Below the pieces are notes generated by a model. It was not told the origin of the DNA, searched no databases, and saw only the letters and a program-made list of their open reading frames with translations. A stretch of DNA of 64,000 nucleotides, taken from assembly GCA_003252455.1 (NCBI GenBank), contig QKED01000094.1, forward strand, positions 1-64,000. Direction: 5' to 3'. Of this stretch, positions 51,201 to 55,059 are shown piece by piece (position 1 is the first letter of the stretch; the number at the start of each line of letters is the position of its first letter). This stretch comes from Gammaproteobacteria bacterium (GTDB lineage Bacteria > Pseudomonadota > Gammaproteobacteria > Thiohalomonadales > Thiohalomonadaceae). Made by a program: the position numbers and the translations under genes.

Positions 51201-52259
51201 GGCGAGGAGGCCGGAGTCGGCCACCGAGCCGCCGTTCAGGTGGTCGCTGTCGCCGCTGGCGAGGACGCGGGTGGAGATCTCCGCGTTGGCCTCCACGGCC
51301 AGCTTCACCGCGTTGACCAGCAGGTTGCGCCCGCCGGTGTGCAGGTCGCCCAGGGTGAGGGTGGTCACCTGCGGGTCGAGGGCGTTGATGGTGAGGCTGG
51401 CGTGGTCGCTCCAGCGCAGCGTCTGCTCGCCCGCGTCGACGGTGTTGAAGTCGTAGGTGAAGCTGCCGCCGTCCTTGCTCCAGGCGAGGTTGCCGCCGAT
51501 CTCCTTGATGGTGACCGTGTGGTCGAGGTCGCTGGAGAGGGTGAGGGTGTCGCCCGTCACGTAGAGGTTGAGACCCGGCAGCTCGGCCACCGCCGCCAGC
51601 GGGTTCGAGGCGTCGGAGACCGGGTGCGCCACGCCGAGCAGGTGGGCGCTCTCGTGGGCGATCACCCCCTGCAGGGCGTCGAGATAGGTCTGATCGTCGG
51701 TGACGACATCGGCCAGGTTGTCGCTGAAGACCAGCGCCGCGTCGTTGCGATCCTGGTTGCCCGCATCGACCTGCTCGGCGAGGCCGAGGAACTGACCATA
51801 GTCGGCGAACTGGGCGCCGTCGCCACCGATGTGCACGGTGCTGTAGTCGCCCTCGGCAGGGGGCTCGCTGGTAAAGCTGACGCCGTAGGGGGCGAAGTCG
51901 TGGTTGAGCCCGGCAAGCAGGGCGTCGATGGTCTCGGCGCGCGAGAGGGTGAGGCCGTCGGGGGTGGTGAAGGGGTCGAGGGTGAGGCCGGTGAGGGTGA
52001 TGGGGCCGCGGTAGTCGAAGTCATCGGCGCCGTCGAAGTCGAGCACGATGGTCTGCCCGGCGAGGCCCCCGGGGTCGAGGCCGTCGAGCCCGGCGAAGAG
52101 GTCGAAACCACCCTGCTCTCGGTTGTCGGCCTGGGCCGTCTCCACCGAGGCCTCCGGCACATCGAGGGCCGCCAGCAGCAGGGTGGTCGGCTCGGCGCTG
52201 AGGAGCAGGCGCTCCTCCAACTGTTCCAGATGGAAGGAGGGGCTGTTCGGCTTGGTCAT
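27288..52259 (-). CDS. Giant LEPR-XLL protein 2 (metzincin motif, FG-GAP, LamG, cadherin-like)
   Basis: 8,323 aa, start ATG 52259, no strong Shine-Dalgarno. The N-terminus has the LEPR-XLL motif (L-E-Q-L-E-E-R-L-L-L-S). H202-E-x-x-H206-x-x-G-x-x-H212 is a metzincin-type zinc site without a clear Met-turn. Then follow beta-helix-like repeats, nine H-G-L-x-T-G-D repeats (about 1020-1915), a very long haemagglutinin-like region, FG-GAP/VCBS-type propeller I (about 5395-5725; many D-x-D-G-D-x-D calcium loops), cadherin-like domains, an H-type-lectin-like segment (about 6220-6500), a short DUF11-like domain (about 6800), a LamG / concanavalin-like domain (about 6900-7085), FG-GAP propeller II (about 7180-7555), Ig/cadherin-like repeats and the C-terminal module (about 8173-8323). 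The only cysteine I find is C8303. Probably a secreted or surface adhesin; no type I secretion genes are nearby. Paralogue of giant 1, with homologous N-terminal and C-terminal parts but different central domains. Confidence 0.88.
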   Translation of the reverse strand: MTKPNSPSFHLEQLEERLLLSAEPTTLLLAALDVPEASVETAQADNREQGGFDLFAGLDGLDPGGLAGQTIVLDFDGADDFDYRGPITLTGLTLDPFTTPDGLTLSRAETIDALLAGLNHDFAPYGVSFTSEPPAEGDYSTVHIGGDGAQFADYGQFLGLAEQVDAGNQDRNDAALVFSDNLADVVTDDQTYLDALQGVIAHESAHLLGVAHPVSDASNPLAAVAELPGLNLYVTGDTLTLSSDLDHTVTIKEIGGNLAWSKDGGSFTYDFNTVDAGEQTLRWSDHASLTINALDPQVTTLTLGDLHTGGRNLLVNAVKLAVEANAEISTRVLASGDSDHLNGGSVADSGLLALHALDIDVGSGAALLTQVEGGSAFHAGALDLQARYDSNDLYLIIPFFDLRTASSGLQLHQATLRGGAISLSSYADAAAMFDDGGAPAAIAEGTLEFLGSLNLIAGAAYSLGDGQVLVDGGSIDGASVTIDAYAAAAAQVRTISHYLGVAYGQTETTAKVSLTNGAQVRSAGDLTLHAQTASSLAVSAVQGALGVSAAVERQNITLAGGYAKTQTFIDVAADASLSVGGNLTLRAESVKEHSVDASSVAHLDGTLGLGLAVAVSESDIHATLDGSSVVGGDALISADLTVLRNDVAGKSSVGTSALSGSLLTSHPAGTIFDRLTGMLARMTKGGSTIASAVAHPVQKGFSGGVAYGHFINHASASLAAGASLSAVGNVTLHALAEDMPETSAYSYLIASQGYSHRSSGGSVAIAIGILDSQADAFIGDGATLSAGGDLSVQAQTRIPYEIQWAKWEGLSTITDKLNFNLGIQNGFFTSWAEATAAAKENAYGFSANGLLLNTNTHARIGQGAQVTVGGELSLVAQGENDTINFVGSPLVPFNGSGGSGIGLSAMAVVYQNDTEALIDAGASVNTGALLVLADNQAQNVALALQGGVADDFALNGAMQWLNVDNRTVARIDESALLVVGAGLVRIARDYDSISSNGLTSDYPRFQPDEAYDPANTALKRVAGDTITLPYSHGLASGDAVYYQSGGGGVIGGLQDGHTYYAIVPSGSANQLQLAATLADAQNGVALALDLTGTSGASHSLYPGLDPATALTAATDTLDLGRNHALTTGQPLRYTSNGGGVIHGLVEGQSYYAIVVDAQQIQLAASAADARDGIALALDLNGTSGTAHLLLPTDYTHLQVVDPLTALDASHIAGKDAGYLYTDLSLLVLAQDDSNLYGGVGGITLGKNEGGGVAVAVNNLDRQTEAGIGNQQRVLGDASLAPGVGVQADDSVNLGYAHGLQVGDQVVYSAGGGLTIEGLGDGQAYVVQSVTSQGVTLGRASGEAGAFIDPATQSGIQLDLGYAHGFQVGDAVTYSAGGGTPIGGLVEGQTYYVTQVEGTTLGLSATRAGAFDGEGHSFAPWRQVVASEGRILLGYAHGLQSGDIVRYSSGGGAAVGGLVDGQVYYAIVGGDTDSLQLALSASDASNGIAIALDPSVASGSVHSLLPGFSDAGASVDALNDVIDLGYNHGLATGDAVYYSADTPIPGLASGGHYYAIVLDATHIALAASQAEALKGGDLQFDASSGALTSGLVDADGNGSYETLDFHLPHGLATGDALVYTQGAAALGLVDGQSYYAIVPASGTPSDDTRIQLAATLADALAGNALTLTPAAATGDSHTLSYRAARIDLGSLPSASAQTLRYDPRIVIDTTLATGSQHSLRLALDPTLATGDLHGLGRAFDPATQVSGDTLDLGYAHGLSTGQAVLYSPGEGDPIGGLAAGTLYYVVVVDNQRIQLAESRAEALSSSPERVSLDASQASGQQHAIAAQLRPIPVVDGAADTLYFNARHGLTTGEAVTYTSDTTPIGGLTSGTSYYAIVVDSHTIQLAATALEAQAGTAIALDPTLAGIGQHAINDRYIAGGSVTVAGNALVQAKSSGQLITVALAGSVSTSKGGALTSGASWAGFGDNPAKATSSVAGAADAVLTVQHATTHAWLADASLSAVNLELNARNDSRVYDGAGAIAIAIATDDSKGGAGSLVFNGVFNDTQALIGNSTVDLTGSLLVEATNSTDIVGVAVSGAGASGSFVLAGSVAVNAIANTARAAITDQSQVDAVGDVHLSALEQGHALALAGALGIVAGGAVSSTSQSGYGLSLAANLLVGGEGTEALISDSDVVAAGHLRLDAQGQAQVQAFAAGFALAAGSAPTHQAGAASITFNLIAGASVAAIRREGGNGVAGAAGVALHAQDQSSVLSVAGAAALALGSQGTAMGLGLGVNVIANRVEASLDSSHVSSSAGDILVDADAAVEISAIGVGAALGTNTALSGSFSVNVLRDLTLAHISGASGLTHAAGSVRVAAEEKNRLFSLAGSVALSSLGAADATSIGLANSTLISANAVKAWVDPGVTLQADGNATAIQIATGAFDGSGNALTEAHQGLALTALSHDAITTIAAAGSVAGGLGLAGSATVTVQNDQTQAWIGSGAQINSATTGEGAGQGVAVRAGDGETLIGVAGAVAYGGHGGGGAGVDVAVVNRTTQAWLDSGVTLQARGDLSVDALGQLHLISVGASIGLSAESAGVAGGVGVSLLDLTTQAWIGANAVVSVGDSVRVAADGQSELDLGTGSLAFGSNAGLGGALSVPIVHERVEAYIASGAQVDALANGNGLTVAIGEIGNSWSSATASGGIDEGSGNLNGIDPQNSALDASHFLNQRSATPVVQSGFKGVAVSATQRDDVQAWSVGAAGSSGTAAVQLSAIYNLYSVDTLAHIDGGALVNQASGAGAAQQTWVVAGADLFHRGIAGALAGASQVGGAIGWEQLTLQQKTKAWIDAAAQVDALADLKVRADATQDLVFATLGVSGAGTAAVAGSVNSLGLYTQTQAWLGAAQLHSGGNLIVEARDRSGVDMLAGGLGIGLSGAGLGAGVSLVNIDKDTRAWVASGAQVQADGVATALQAPSGALDANGTVLYAGNVQGLVVSAWSEERLFGLAAAGGLSGEGAFAGAAAVQLVDADTQAYIEGGASINAANGAAALGQDVWVSAVDRVSANANAGALAAGLMTGGISGGVVVGELHNDTLAWVGGSVAARDDIQVAALSDQQVDVVGVSAAGGVTVGVAGAVAVWSIDGNADGNYTADGQGSNALSDGSGNSAQSSTQQQGSAAANGANLGGFSATSKLRGNNSALVSQQTTSANQQSFNATAPATVARSLPSGVSAFIADNATLSAGDRIEVEAARHIDAQMLVGGLAVGAVGVSGSVGILDLGADVNAYLGDGASLTLNGDLLVSASANHLANLQVYAGTGAAVGAAAQYAGINDHSNVRAWIGIGAAVDDAAKVSVSAALVRDLTARAAGGAIGGTVVGVSAARLLAGGTVSAQLLDNALIGANGHAVGTLTLSAQASDKAATEAYAGVAGVAAGSGIDIETHVTPSVLAVTGAGSEVYATGDVTISADASAQASADAFGLTLSLYATGGVALADTFVSPQVDALLGVGSIIAAGNLRVSASQGKRDASKPTARTFGYGVGGSALLGVQATLFTAQAQGATRAAIGDGVELNVGGSLTLSADSQVDLFAEANGGSFGGVAAIGLNRAELNNSVQTSALLGTGVSVQAGSLNISASGDDRYEANSDTLSAALIGTFGAGAGAAPAEAIVNANTVTLAGLADASSGNTDSINVGSLSISAQHDRRVYSTIDNLAVSVGVTVGAPRIDVNLSGDLKAQVGSYRQANAGRFAIHAEQDVSAGRVDLYTVSGSLLGSGGAVQSHIDTWLSSQNLVGQGAVLTQTGTPTGSDSFALTAVNRTTLSNTAKISNNAAVAINSVDDHILLHNDDALVTLGSNARLDAQADLRLAAWSTADLTVDGSAAIAGAFGDPSANAHAQVDALNQVQIGSGATVNAVGDIKLLAGKSDRIADVFNIPESNAYTLTTWGGAYSQAVNDAATASAQSVVNQSNQVVVQSGAVLTGKQDVHLLTDEGIPTLYAQSIERGYAVNFGGTQHSNVANRVVVDGAIVVGQEALQRLTIEADGSLSQQDAGFTTPTLQVKPIDASFSAFIAELLAQKQAVAGTPEEAVYQAELEAWIAVINGMGGSAAYDPITDTVSVQNGLDLPFYVIDPVTARSGNVLVEADSLTGSGAITAPGDVRIEILNKSSASLELKGLTIPEQYGGKLWFNNVAVTSDVEINALNSQAVTSASAAFSLTVAATSPEPVISVVNQQAGVAHILVAGAVANQLGQVVLDSGNGSLLINGDLTAGSLTTNSGGDFLLTGSRWAHMGGDPINVYASVAQANEAAGSLVDDPIGPLYDPSLSATIAAGSVFISAQYINVNGTIQSGIPEHRVEILAAVDNAIASADAQYVASGHSAAKRYTTIDAAYVQGDATVQYDAELRRLELVSDIQVQGGFVQLVGEIMSTYWGQISVVDGYGTIDIVNQSEVELVVTGRLDVGRGANDAEGIEGKVSIIDTSWAHHNEALITRPNGQATSGNSRVTINSSDTAAYLPYASRYVWNTGNAYDVAKQWVLNGQTETRDAAYVRANGTQTLNDVDAATPTALLTSAYLDQGSSGSDYYRFANNSYDFTQSTLYAYITMVYDYNLIGQKTGEHLDHIDYTLNEAGGVKGIYQHSVKADLPIAIHFIGDANGAINVVTAGNLVIADALVARAGEVGLAAGYTLSNNRLVAATQGTIRTSGGGQISADGITLQALSGIGAANDGVAVALTGVHGGSLVADTQAGDLHIAASGELTVQQLNANGGDIDLRSVGGGIVALDPQGAFSNHLSGNAITVHSGGAIGSASQALLIDSGSDAGGSVTLDAVGDIHLQESSGDLALKRASSSAGDITLSVPDGSLLDLLNDNGSAVVDPASRDALLSLWDQLGLTGSAAAARVQQALDGARSQYGAQYHYYWALRGIDAAYDPAFSFHYSADVRSYYLNSLGLSEAEVAAQEQQVTERFFALHAWFGEGGSYASANAPGYDPSYDPSHHDAAFAYQLTAAEEAAISANLVWSSDQLLWGLPSASVLRTANTQTSIEAPNLIAHNLTVSVAVGFGADSGGSELVDVPNGDVTALADEGVKIALLTAEPDDLTFYLRNGNELTPWVDLDGDQLVDANEFNAILIQFREDVDVAASGAVSITAGERIFLGAGTDLNLTRVESLASGAAGDIRIKSSADILRAVNDASDTLVGHDLVLEGAGAIGVGAEVNPLRLALSGTLTLRSGGDTHLTDTTGQLDLATIYATQDVYLRSSGQILDANDSGGYALTNIVARNLWSEADAFGTLANPIEVELSGSLGGVIGSGLYVDSPINLALDQLKSPGGTLLVASDQGLRFGYVENLSGSFSATAGAGSILDLNGGNLDLNVATIALSAPYGTIGTSADRIEVIEGSSVSASSGYGTWLETIPAPSATFLGSNLHLTESSYTPVVIADFNADGVVDLLGADLLLGDGSGGFVAQGYSFGSAVAADFDRDGDLDLIATDSATLWLNQGGSQGGVAGEFLADATLSIGGLAPAYLYAAAALDLNGDGKSDLVATTYAPQSGDQEVVSWLNNGLGGFSLYQELPLNDIHAFSVAQIDADGIADLVLPLIGTGQARLLRGDGQGGFVDAGLLDGPNPIGSPSFADVDGDGFDDAIFALGGNNQVWFNDGSGHFSDSGQRLGSANTLAIGAGDFDMDGDLDLLFANYGYLYNQGEANELWFNDGSGHFSLQGERFTANSAKSAAVAVGDLDGDGDLDAVVTNVFDAGGGGMLDGLWFNQSPPRLVSGQGFTIHENNPVGSAVGQVAWLDRDANDSHSVTLTGGDGAALFGLDADGTIRVAAALDYEALALAGTLSFTLDLTVTDAAGNQDSGSVTVSVADLSQAPQLTTPPVLHVDENSAVGAAVGQVVGVDPEAAYGDRVTQYQIIGGTGAALFAIDNLGRVTVADASLNYEGVNEYTLQVQMTDSDGNLSDLATTPAVIVRLNDVNEAPVLDWYYFDVYENRASGDAIGSFHVADPDAGDRFTWGFINASDADYLGVEVDAVDPSLFHLTVGANASIYQNGSGGGYFSFPLEVTDSGGLSAPQVVEVRILDYTHAPVLADQQVLLLEMGVADTPVATLVPTDADVVNGDAITMSYVGLSHVAPGGAVTALTPGSAADPFSFDPSTGVVRADASLFSATTTDHYALSIQVVDQEGLSTTATVTVNIRDINQAPTASDATFTIKENRADGTLVGTVSASDPDYDTHLHYAITNQEVLVDYPVMQGGTVTLPAVSDLYAGYVSVQFEEAFAQTPVVILTPTTGNADPVILNLKHVSPTGFEVQQAELYNYNMNPVDAMSFSYIALAPGVHTIGGVTFEAGTLRTAQRAENPAVFPELQGLGVGYTHIDFSAGFSNPLLLTNLQTYDNQGGFAAAATPMLSVAVGALDASGADLAIEHNEARSDVVVQEKIGWIAMESGAGSFVDAHGTTIDFLGLLTGATVTGWDQVGASGVSTAYGQSFASAPHVVGSLSSRSDADGGWLRLATPGTDAVGLVVDEDQGHDSERSHSAERASLFAFSDNFLLRSAATPVSDIFTIDASTGAISVNRGALLDYENPETQSIQLTVQVSDSAGLSDTATITVDLSDLSGAVRYDSDGKIAGFRFFDENYPVGSYLGFNASANFLYGSWDADNTVSVTKQVIAEAGNGAAFNQAFAWVPAYADFVVVDSTPLDYESLTPINALYTGSSQFIVQYLAVDSEQNESSTTAYIQVQDVNEVPRLDKAQSHTVYEGAPSGTYVGTVGTLAIDAGDSFAIVGGDPDGQFAIDATSGVITVASDGLLDYETQAAYTLRVRLTSGALFDEVEVPVLIENIYEPDVTVTKEDGLTTAREGDRVSYTITLTNSGDTDLSGLSVDDTLAGLNAVQLTEVTVTQGTGVNGGALPGVVRFDSVGDKVGADTLWVDEDWLESGSDLSQWLGGTSSLAFWVNTTQADTAHYYSTYDMIGIAPGITGANAYGGDYWNNLNVADSGDIYWGTLDSQGRIGLTVQGGQVKSSAAINDGNWHHVVMTRDAASGALQMLVDGVLASSASGRTGQITTPFSRLGQVLGYANPEPYANGSILQGVKGFEGLLDGVRIYDQVLSAADAAALMAGGEPQTAVLALDFGTATAAGTASSGLSVGALANGLHDTIDLPVGATITYRVEGTVVPQAEDRRVSAGLLSSTVAVSGALLRTPGAASASADLVVEQATLGGSEYFSTSRLNTTPAVATALADLDGDGDLDAWVGFSGADRIYLNDGAGNFSDSGQALDGHLARTLLLADIDADGDQDALIGHAAGVSIWLNQGGAQGGSEGQFADSGQLLQTEGRDGEQPYAAALQLADLNGDGQLDLLMVNSNYLADSEVWLNAGNGRFALAPAPNYFQGVGYGYDSGYRTGVVGDWNGDGVGDIAILGSSYFETWLGSERNWLAFSKQVVLSNQMDLDVGDMNGDGTLDWVIGGSSGARILLNDGQGNVADTLYFASGQYVQELHLADFDGDGDLDALSGKDYGTLYRNDGQGNLGAGIALTGSDINRAHGAMAVGDLDGDGDLDFWFSTESGFVLDPVSGWVIETGGQWLAFNHSDARILGATRYTTPEATPLAITGLSVQDIDSPSVTLTLSVDPAQGSLSLDGESGQGIVRSADPASLTALLAGLLFTPSAQFNGTATIQLVADDGATQNSTELTVEVTPYDNVPQLSYPASLTLTEDGSLALAGISVADSDSTSLSLTLKSSQGGFDGLGGEVVLSGDAATINAALASLGFQPDADFNGAASIGLSLSDASSTVQRSLAVSVTPVNDAPQLTLPGAQAMVEDQLLALTGVSVADVDGDLLTLTLATSAGTLLFDGAEAPSLTRSGSATQLNALLAGLSFRPQGDYNGAASVQLSLDDGSASVGGSVAVTLADDGALDVNDRPGLVVTQGLYTLAENSDTSARIAIADYRVVDDIFGSNSLDLAGATRSDFELDGGVLYLKAGVVLDYEGTPEYRVWLRVDDPTVGDTPDASIPITLRLSDVNEFAPSLTTTALSVLENSATGSSVGTLGASDADGTHGAFSYTISGGNELGIFALDGATGVISVADKGLLDRESLSEVQLTIEVSDNASGGALTGSGTLTISLLDVNEAAPSLDQGSAQVLENATAGTLVATLSASDADATNGGLSYQITGGSGAGYFTLDAASGELRVADGALLDYENFTSLGLQIEVSDGGPATPRSSSTLFTIGITDTPDYDEFVDAWSAYQAKLESVTSTSSRRRGGSSGGVVVANPPEAVLHRLMQSWSDATTGAFDSSLVQGQVSALNGYIGGLASNYQSSLSQKLAGEMLTALGGGATTVQVGSLYNEYGQWCSLLGLTPMGEGTFDYLASRL
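46515..49195 (-). repeat. Nine coding copies of the HGL-TGD / YYxIxVD repeat in giant 2
   Basis: Same protein repeat as at 19760-22530. Nine cores are seen (H-G-L or H-A-L, then T/S-G-D or G-Q, then I-G-G-L and Y-Y-x-I). Between units there is often a linker of the A-L-D-L-x-G-T-S-G-x-x-H-S-L type. The equal copy number and equal position in both giants show that the block was already present in their common ancestor. Confidence 0.75.
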
Positions 52260-52291
52260 GGGCTTGCTCGGTGACTCGTTGGTCGAGGCCG

Positions 52292-52332
52292 TAGGCCACG
52301 GCGGCTAATCGGCAGCCACTCACCGTGGCCTA
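52292..52332 (-). promoter_or_regulatory. 10-bp inverted repeat in the 5' leader of giant gene 2
   Basis: Perfect arms TAGGCCACGG (52292-52301) and CCGTGGCCTA (52323-52332) around a 21-nt loop. It starts about 33 bp upstream of the start codon at 52259 and lies inside the predicted leader RNA. It has no trailing T-run, so it is not a standard terminator. It could be an operator, or an RNA structure affecting translation or stability. Confidence 0.5.
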
Positions 52333-52411
52333 TCCCCTCCCTGGCGGACGCGGCGTGGGGCCCCGCAGACAAAATGTCGATCCCGGCATTGGCCAGAGCC
52401 CCAACAGACTA

Positions 52412-52510
52412 AGTATATGTGCGTAATTGAGATACGTTCTCAGCCAGCATGAGCGGTACGTTAACGTACCAAATGTACGATTTCAAACCCGAATGTACGA
52501 ACCGTACCGA
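52412..52510 (-). promoter_or_regulatory. Probable promoter and operator cluster of giant gene 2
   Basis: In the 352-bp gap between hemJ and giant 2, the minus strand has a good -10 box, TATACT (52412-52417), with a poor -35. Upstream lie TGAGA-TACGT-TCTCA (52428-52442), the perfect 16-bp palindrome GGTACGTTAACGTACC (52455-52470), two TGTACGA direct repeats exactly 20 bp apart (52474-52480 and 52494-52500) and CCGTACC (52503-52509). Repeated TACGT/GTACG motifs upstream of a weak -35 suggest an activated promoter. The gap also holds a small hairpin just after the hemJ stop (52598-52612). Confidence 0.55.
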
Positions 52511-52611
52511 CCAAAGGCGGGCAACGACCGCGGGAGGGGCCTTCATACGCAGGGGATGCGCGGCCTCGACACGAAAACACGATGCGCCGAACGTTGTACG
52601 CCGCCCAGGCG

Positions 52612-53031
52612 TCAAAAAGGCCGCAGCGTGGCCAGGAAGATGACCGGAACCAGGGCCAGCAGGGGCAGCTCACTGAACCAGCGATACCAAGTCTCGCTGT
52701 GCCGGTTGCACCCATTCATGAAGTCGAACAGCATCTTGGCGCAGTAGCCGTGATAGGCGAGCACGAGGGCGATGAGCACCAGTTTGATCTGCATCCAGGG
52801 CATGGCGAGATAGCTCGGATAGTGGTAGAGCATGAGCCCACCGAAGGTCAGCGTCAGCACGGCCCCGCCGACACTCACCCGGAACAGACGCCACTCCATC
52901 AGCTTGAAGCGTTCGTTGCAGCGCGCATCGTCGGAGCTGGCGTGGATCGAAAAGATGCGCGGGAGGTAGAGCAGCGCCGTGAACCACGCGACCATGAACC
53001 AGAGATGCAGCGCCTTCGACCACAACAACAT
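52612..53031 (-). CDS. hemJ: HemJ-type protoporphyrinogen IX oxidase (CopD-like membrane protein)
   Basis: 139 aa, about four hydrophobic membrane segments. The N-terminal segment has the family pattern W-x-K-A-L-H9 ... W-F-x-x-L-x-Y-L-P-R-I-F, including the conserved histidine. A K-L-M-E-W-R-L-F-R motif follows near residue 45, and Y-H-G-Y-C-A-K lies in the third loop. HemJ oxidises protoporphyrinogen IX to protoporphyrin IX for haem and (bacterio)chlorophyll, probably passing electrons to quinone. The start at 53031 is fixed by a strong AAGGAGG site at 53037-53043. It is the last gene of the men operon, 26 bp after the reductase gene. A generic CopD-like protein is the alternative. Confidence 0.8.
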   Translation of the reverse strand: MLLWSKALHLWFMVAWFTALLYLPRIFSIHASSDDARCNERFKLMEWRLFRVSVGGAVLTLTFGGLMLYHYPSYLAMPWMQIKLVLIALVLAYHGYCAKMLFDFMNGCNRHSETWYRWFSELPLLALVPVIFLATLRPF

Positions 53032-53036
53032 ATCGA

Positions 53037-53043
53037 CCTCCTT
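53037..53043 (-). promoter_or_regulatory. Strong ribosome-binding site of hemJ
   Basis: AAGGAGG on the minus strand, 5 nt before the ATG at 53031. It is the clearest Shine-Dalgarno in the window and fixes the hemJ start. Confidence 0.85.
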
Positions 53044-53057
53044 AAAAATGAGGGACG

Positions 53058-54221
53058 CTAGTGGCCGTCCCTAATCTGCGCCCAGGGGAGGCGCAACAGG
53101 AGGTCGACCCCCTTCGCCTCCTGGCGCATCGAGCGGTAGCTGCCGACACCGACGAAGATGTCGGTGAAGTAGCGCAGGTAGTAGCGGTAGACCGGGGTCG
53201 ACATCATCGCGCCGAAGAGTTTCGGGGGTAGGCTGAAGACCAGGTGTGCCCACTGAGCCGCCAACACCAGTTCGGGCAGTAGCTGTCGACGCACCTCGGC
53301 GTCGTACTGCGCCTCACCGTCACCGAGTAGCGCCTCGGCGGCCAGCACCGCGCTCTTCACCGCGTACTGGATCCCCTCGCCGCTGAACATATCGACCAGC
53401 CCGGCGGCATCGCCCACCAGGTAGGCGCCCGCTGCGGCGTAGTGCTCGCGCGGACGACGAAAGACCGGGATCACGCCGCCCTTGATACTGTGGATGTGCA
53501 GCCCGTGCAGGGTCTTGCTCTGCGTGACGAAGCGTCGGAAGTGCGCATTGAGCTCGCTCGAACGCATCGGCTTGGTGGTGCAGACGCCGATCGCCGCCGC
53601 CTGCTTGCGCGGAAAGATCCAGGAGTAGCCCATCGGCAGCGCAGTGAAGTCGAAGATGGCGTCGTTCTCACCACGGGGGGCAGTGGGGTCGAGGTCGGCG
53701 AGCGCTTCGAGTGCGGTGCAGACTTCGCGATTGCGCGGAAAGCCGAGCGCCTTGGCGGTGGGCGAGAAGGCGCCGTCGCAGGCACACACCCGGCGGGCGT
53801 GGATCCGCACCTGTGGCGTGGTAACCAGAAAGCCCTCGGCGCTGCGCTCGATGGCGGTGAGGCGATGGCCCTGCAGCACCTGGGCCCCACTCGCGGCGGC
53901 CTTGTCGAGTAGGAAGGCGTCGAAGCGGGTGCGGTCGACGACCTGGCATTGGCGATCGACCGGGAGGCCGAGGCGCCCGCTCCAGGCGCCGTCGACCATC
54001 AAGCGGTCGACCTCCGCCTCGGTCACCGGCGAGACATCGAGCTGGAGCGCATCCAGGGTCTGCCGCGACAGGCCACCCCCACACGACTTATGTCGTGGAA
54101 AGTGGGCACGGTCGATCAGCGTGACCTCGCGCCCGGCTTGCGCCAGACGCCGGGCAAGGGTCGAACCGGCGGGGCCTCCGCCGACGACCAACACATCGGT
54201 ATTTAGCGTGGAGCTGGACAT
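53058..54221 (-). CDS. Geranylgeranyl-reductase-family FAD-dependent oxidoreductase
   Basis: 387 aa flavoprotein. Residues 10-20 hold the Rossmann FAD motif V-V-G-G-G-P-A-G-S. The family signature P-R-x-K-S-C-G-G-G-L-S is near residue 45. The second FAD motif G-D-A-A-G-L-V-D-M-F-S-G-E-G-I follows near residue 270. The family reduces isoprenoid double bonds, as in BchP/ChlP (geranylgeranyl to phytyl) and MenJ (partial saturation of the menaquinone side chain). It lies 13 bp downstream of menB and upstream of hemJ, so a quinone side-chain or (bacterio)chlorophyll role is plausible. The sequence alone cannot separate these. No clear membrane segment is seen. Confidence 0.82.
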   Translation of the reverse strand: MSSSTLNTDVLVVGGGPAGSTLARRLAQAGREVTLIDRAHFPRHKSCGGGLSRQTLDALQLDVSPVTEAEVDRLMVDGAWSGRLGLPVDRQCQVVDRTRFDAFLLDKAAASGAQVLQGHRLTAIERSAEGFLVTTPQVRIHARRVCACDGAFSPTAKALGFPRNREVCTALEALADLDPTAPRGENDAIFDFTALPMGYSWIFPRKQAAAIGVCTTKPMRSSELNAHFRRFVTQSKTLHGLHIHSIKGGVIPVFRRPREHYAAAGAYLVGDAAGLVDMFSGEGIQYAVKSAVLAAEALLGDGEAQYDAEVRRQLLPELVLAAQWAHLVFSLPPKLFGAMMSTPVYRYYLRYFTDIFVGVGSYRSMRQEAKGVDLLLRLPWAQIRDGH

Positions 54222-54234
54222 GGCGACTTCGGGC

Positions 54235-55059
<825 letters not shown>

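Noticed and set aside
27288-52259. Type I secretion (RTX) assignment for the giants
   Set aside because: RTX-like runs in giant 1 are degenerate, the C-terminal module is not a recognised T1SS signal, and no ABC, membrane-fusion or TolC-type genes occur in the window.
52427-52747. Small plus-strand ORF of 106 aa
   Set aside because: It overlaps the giant 2 promoter region and the 3' end of hemJ, with no recognisable motif and no ribosome-binding site.
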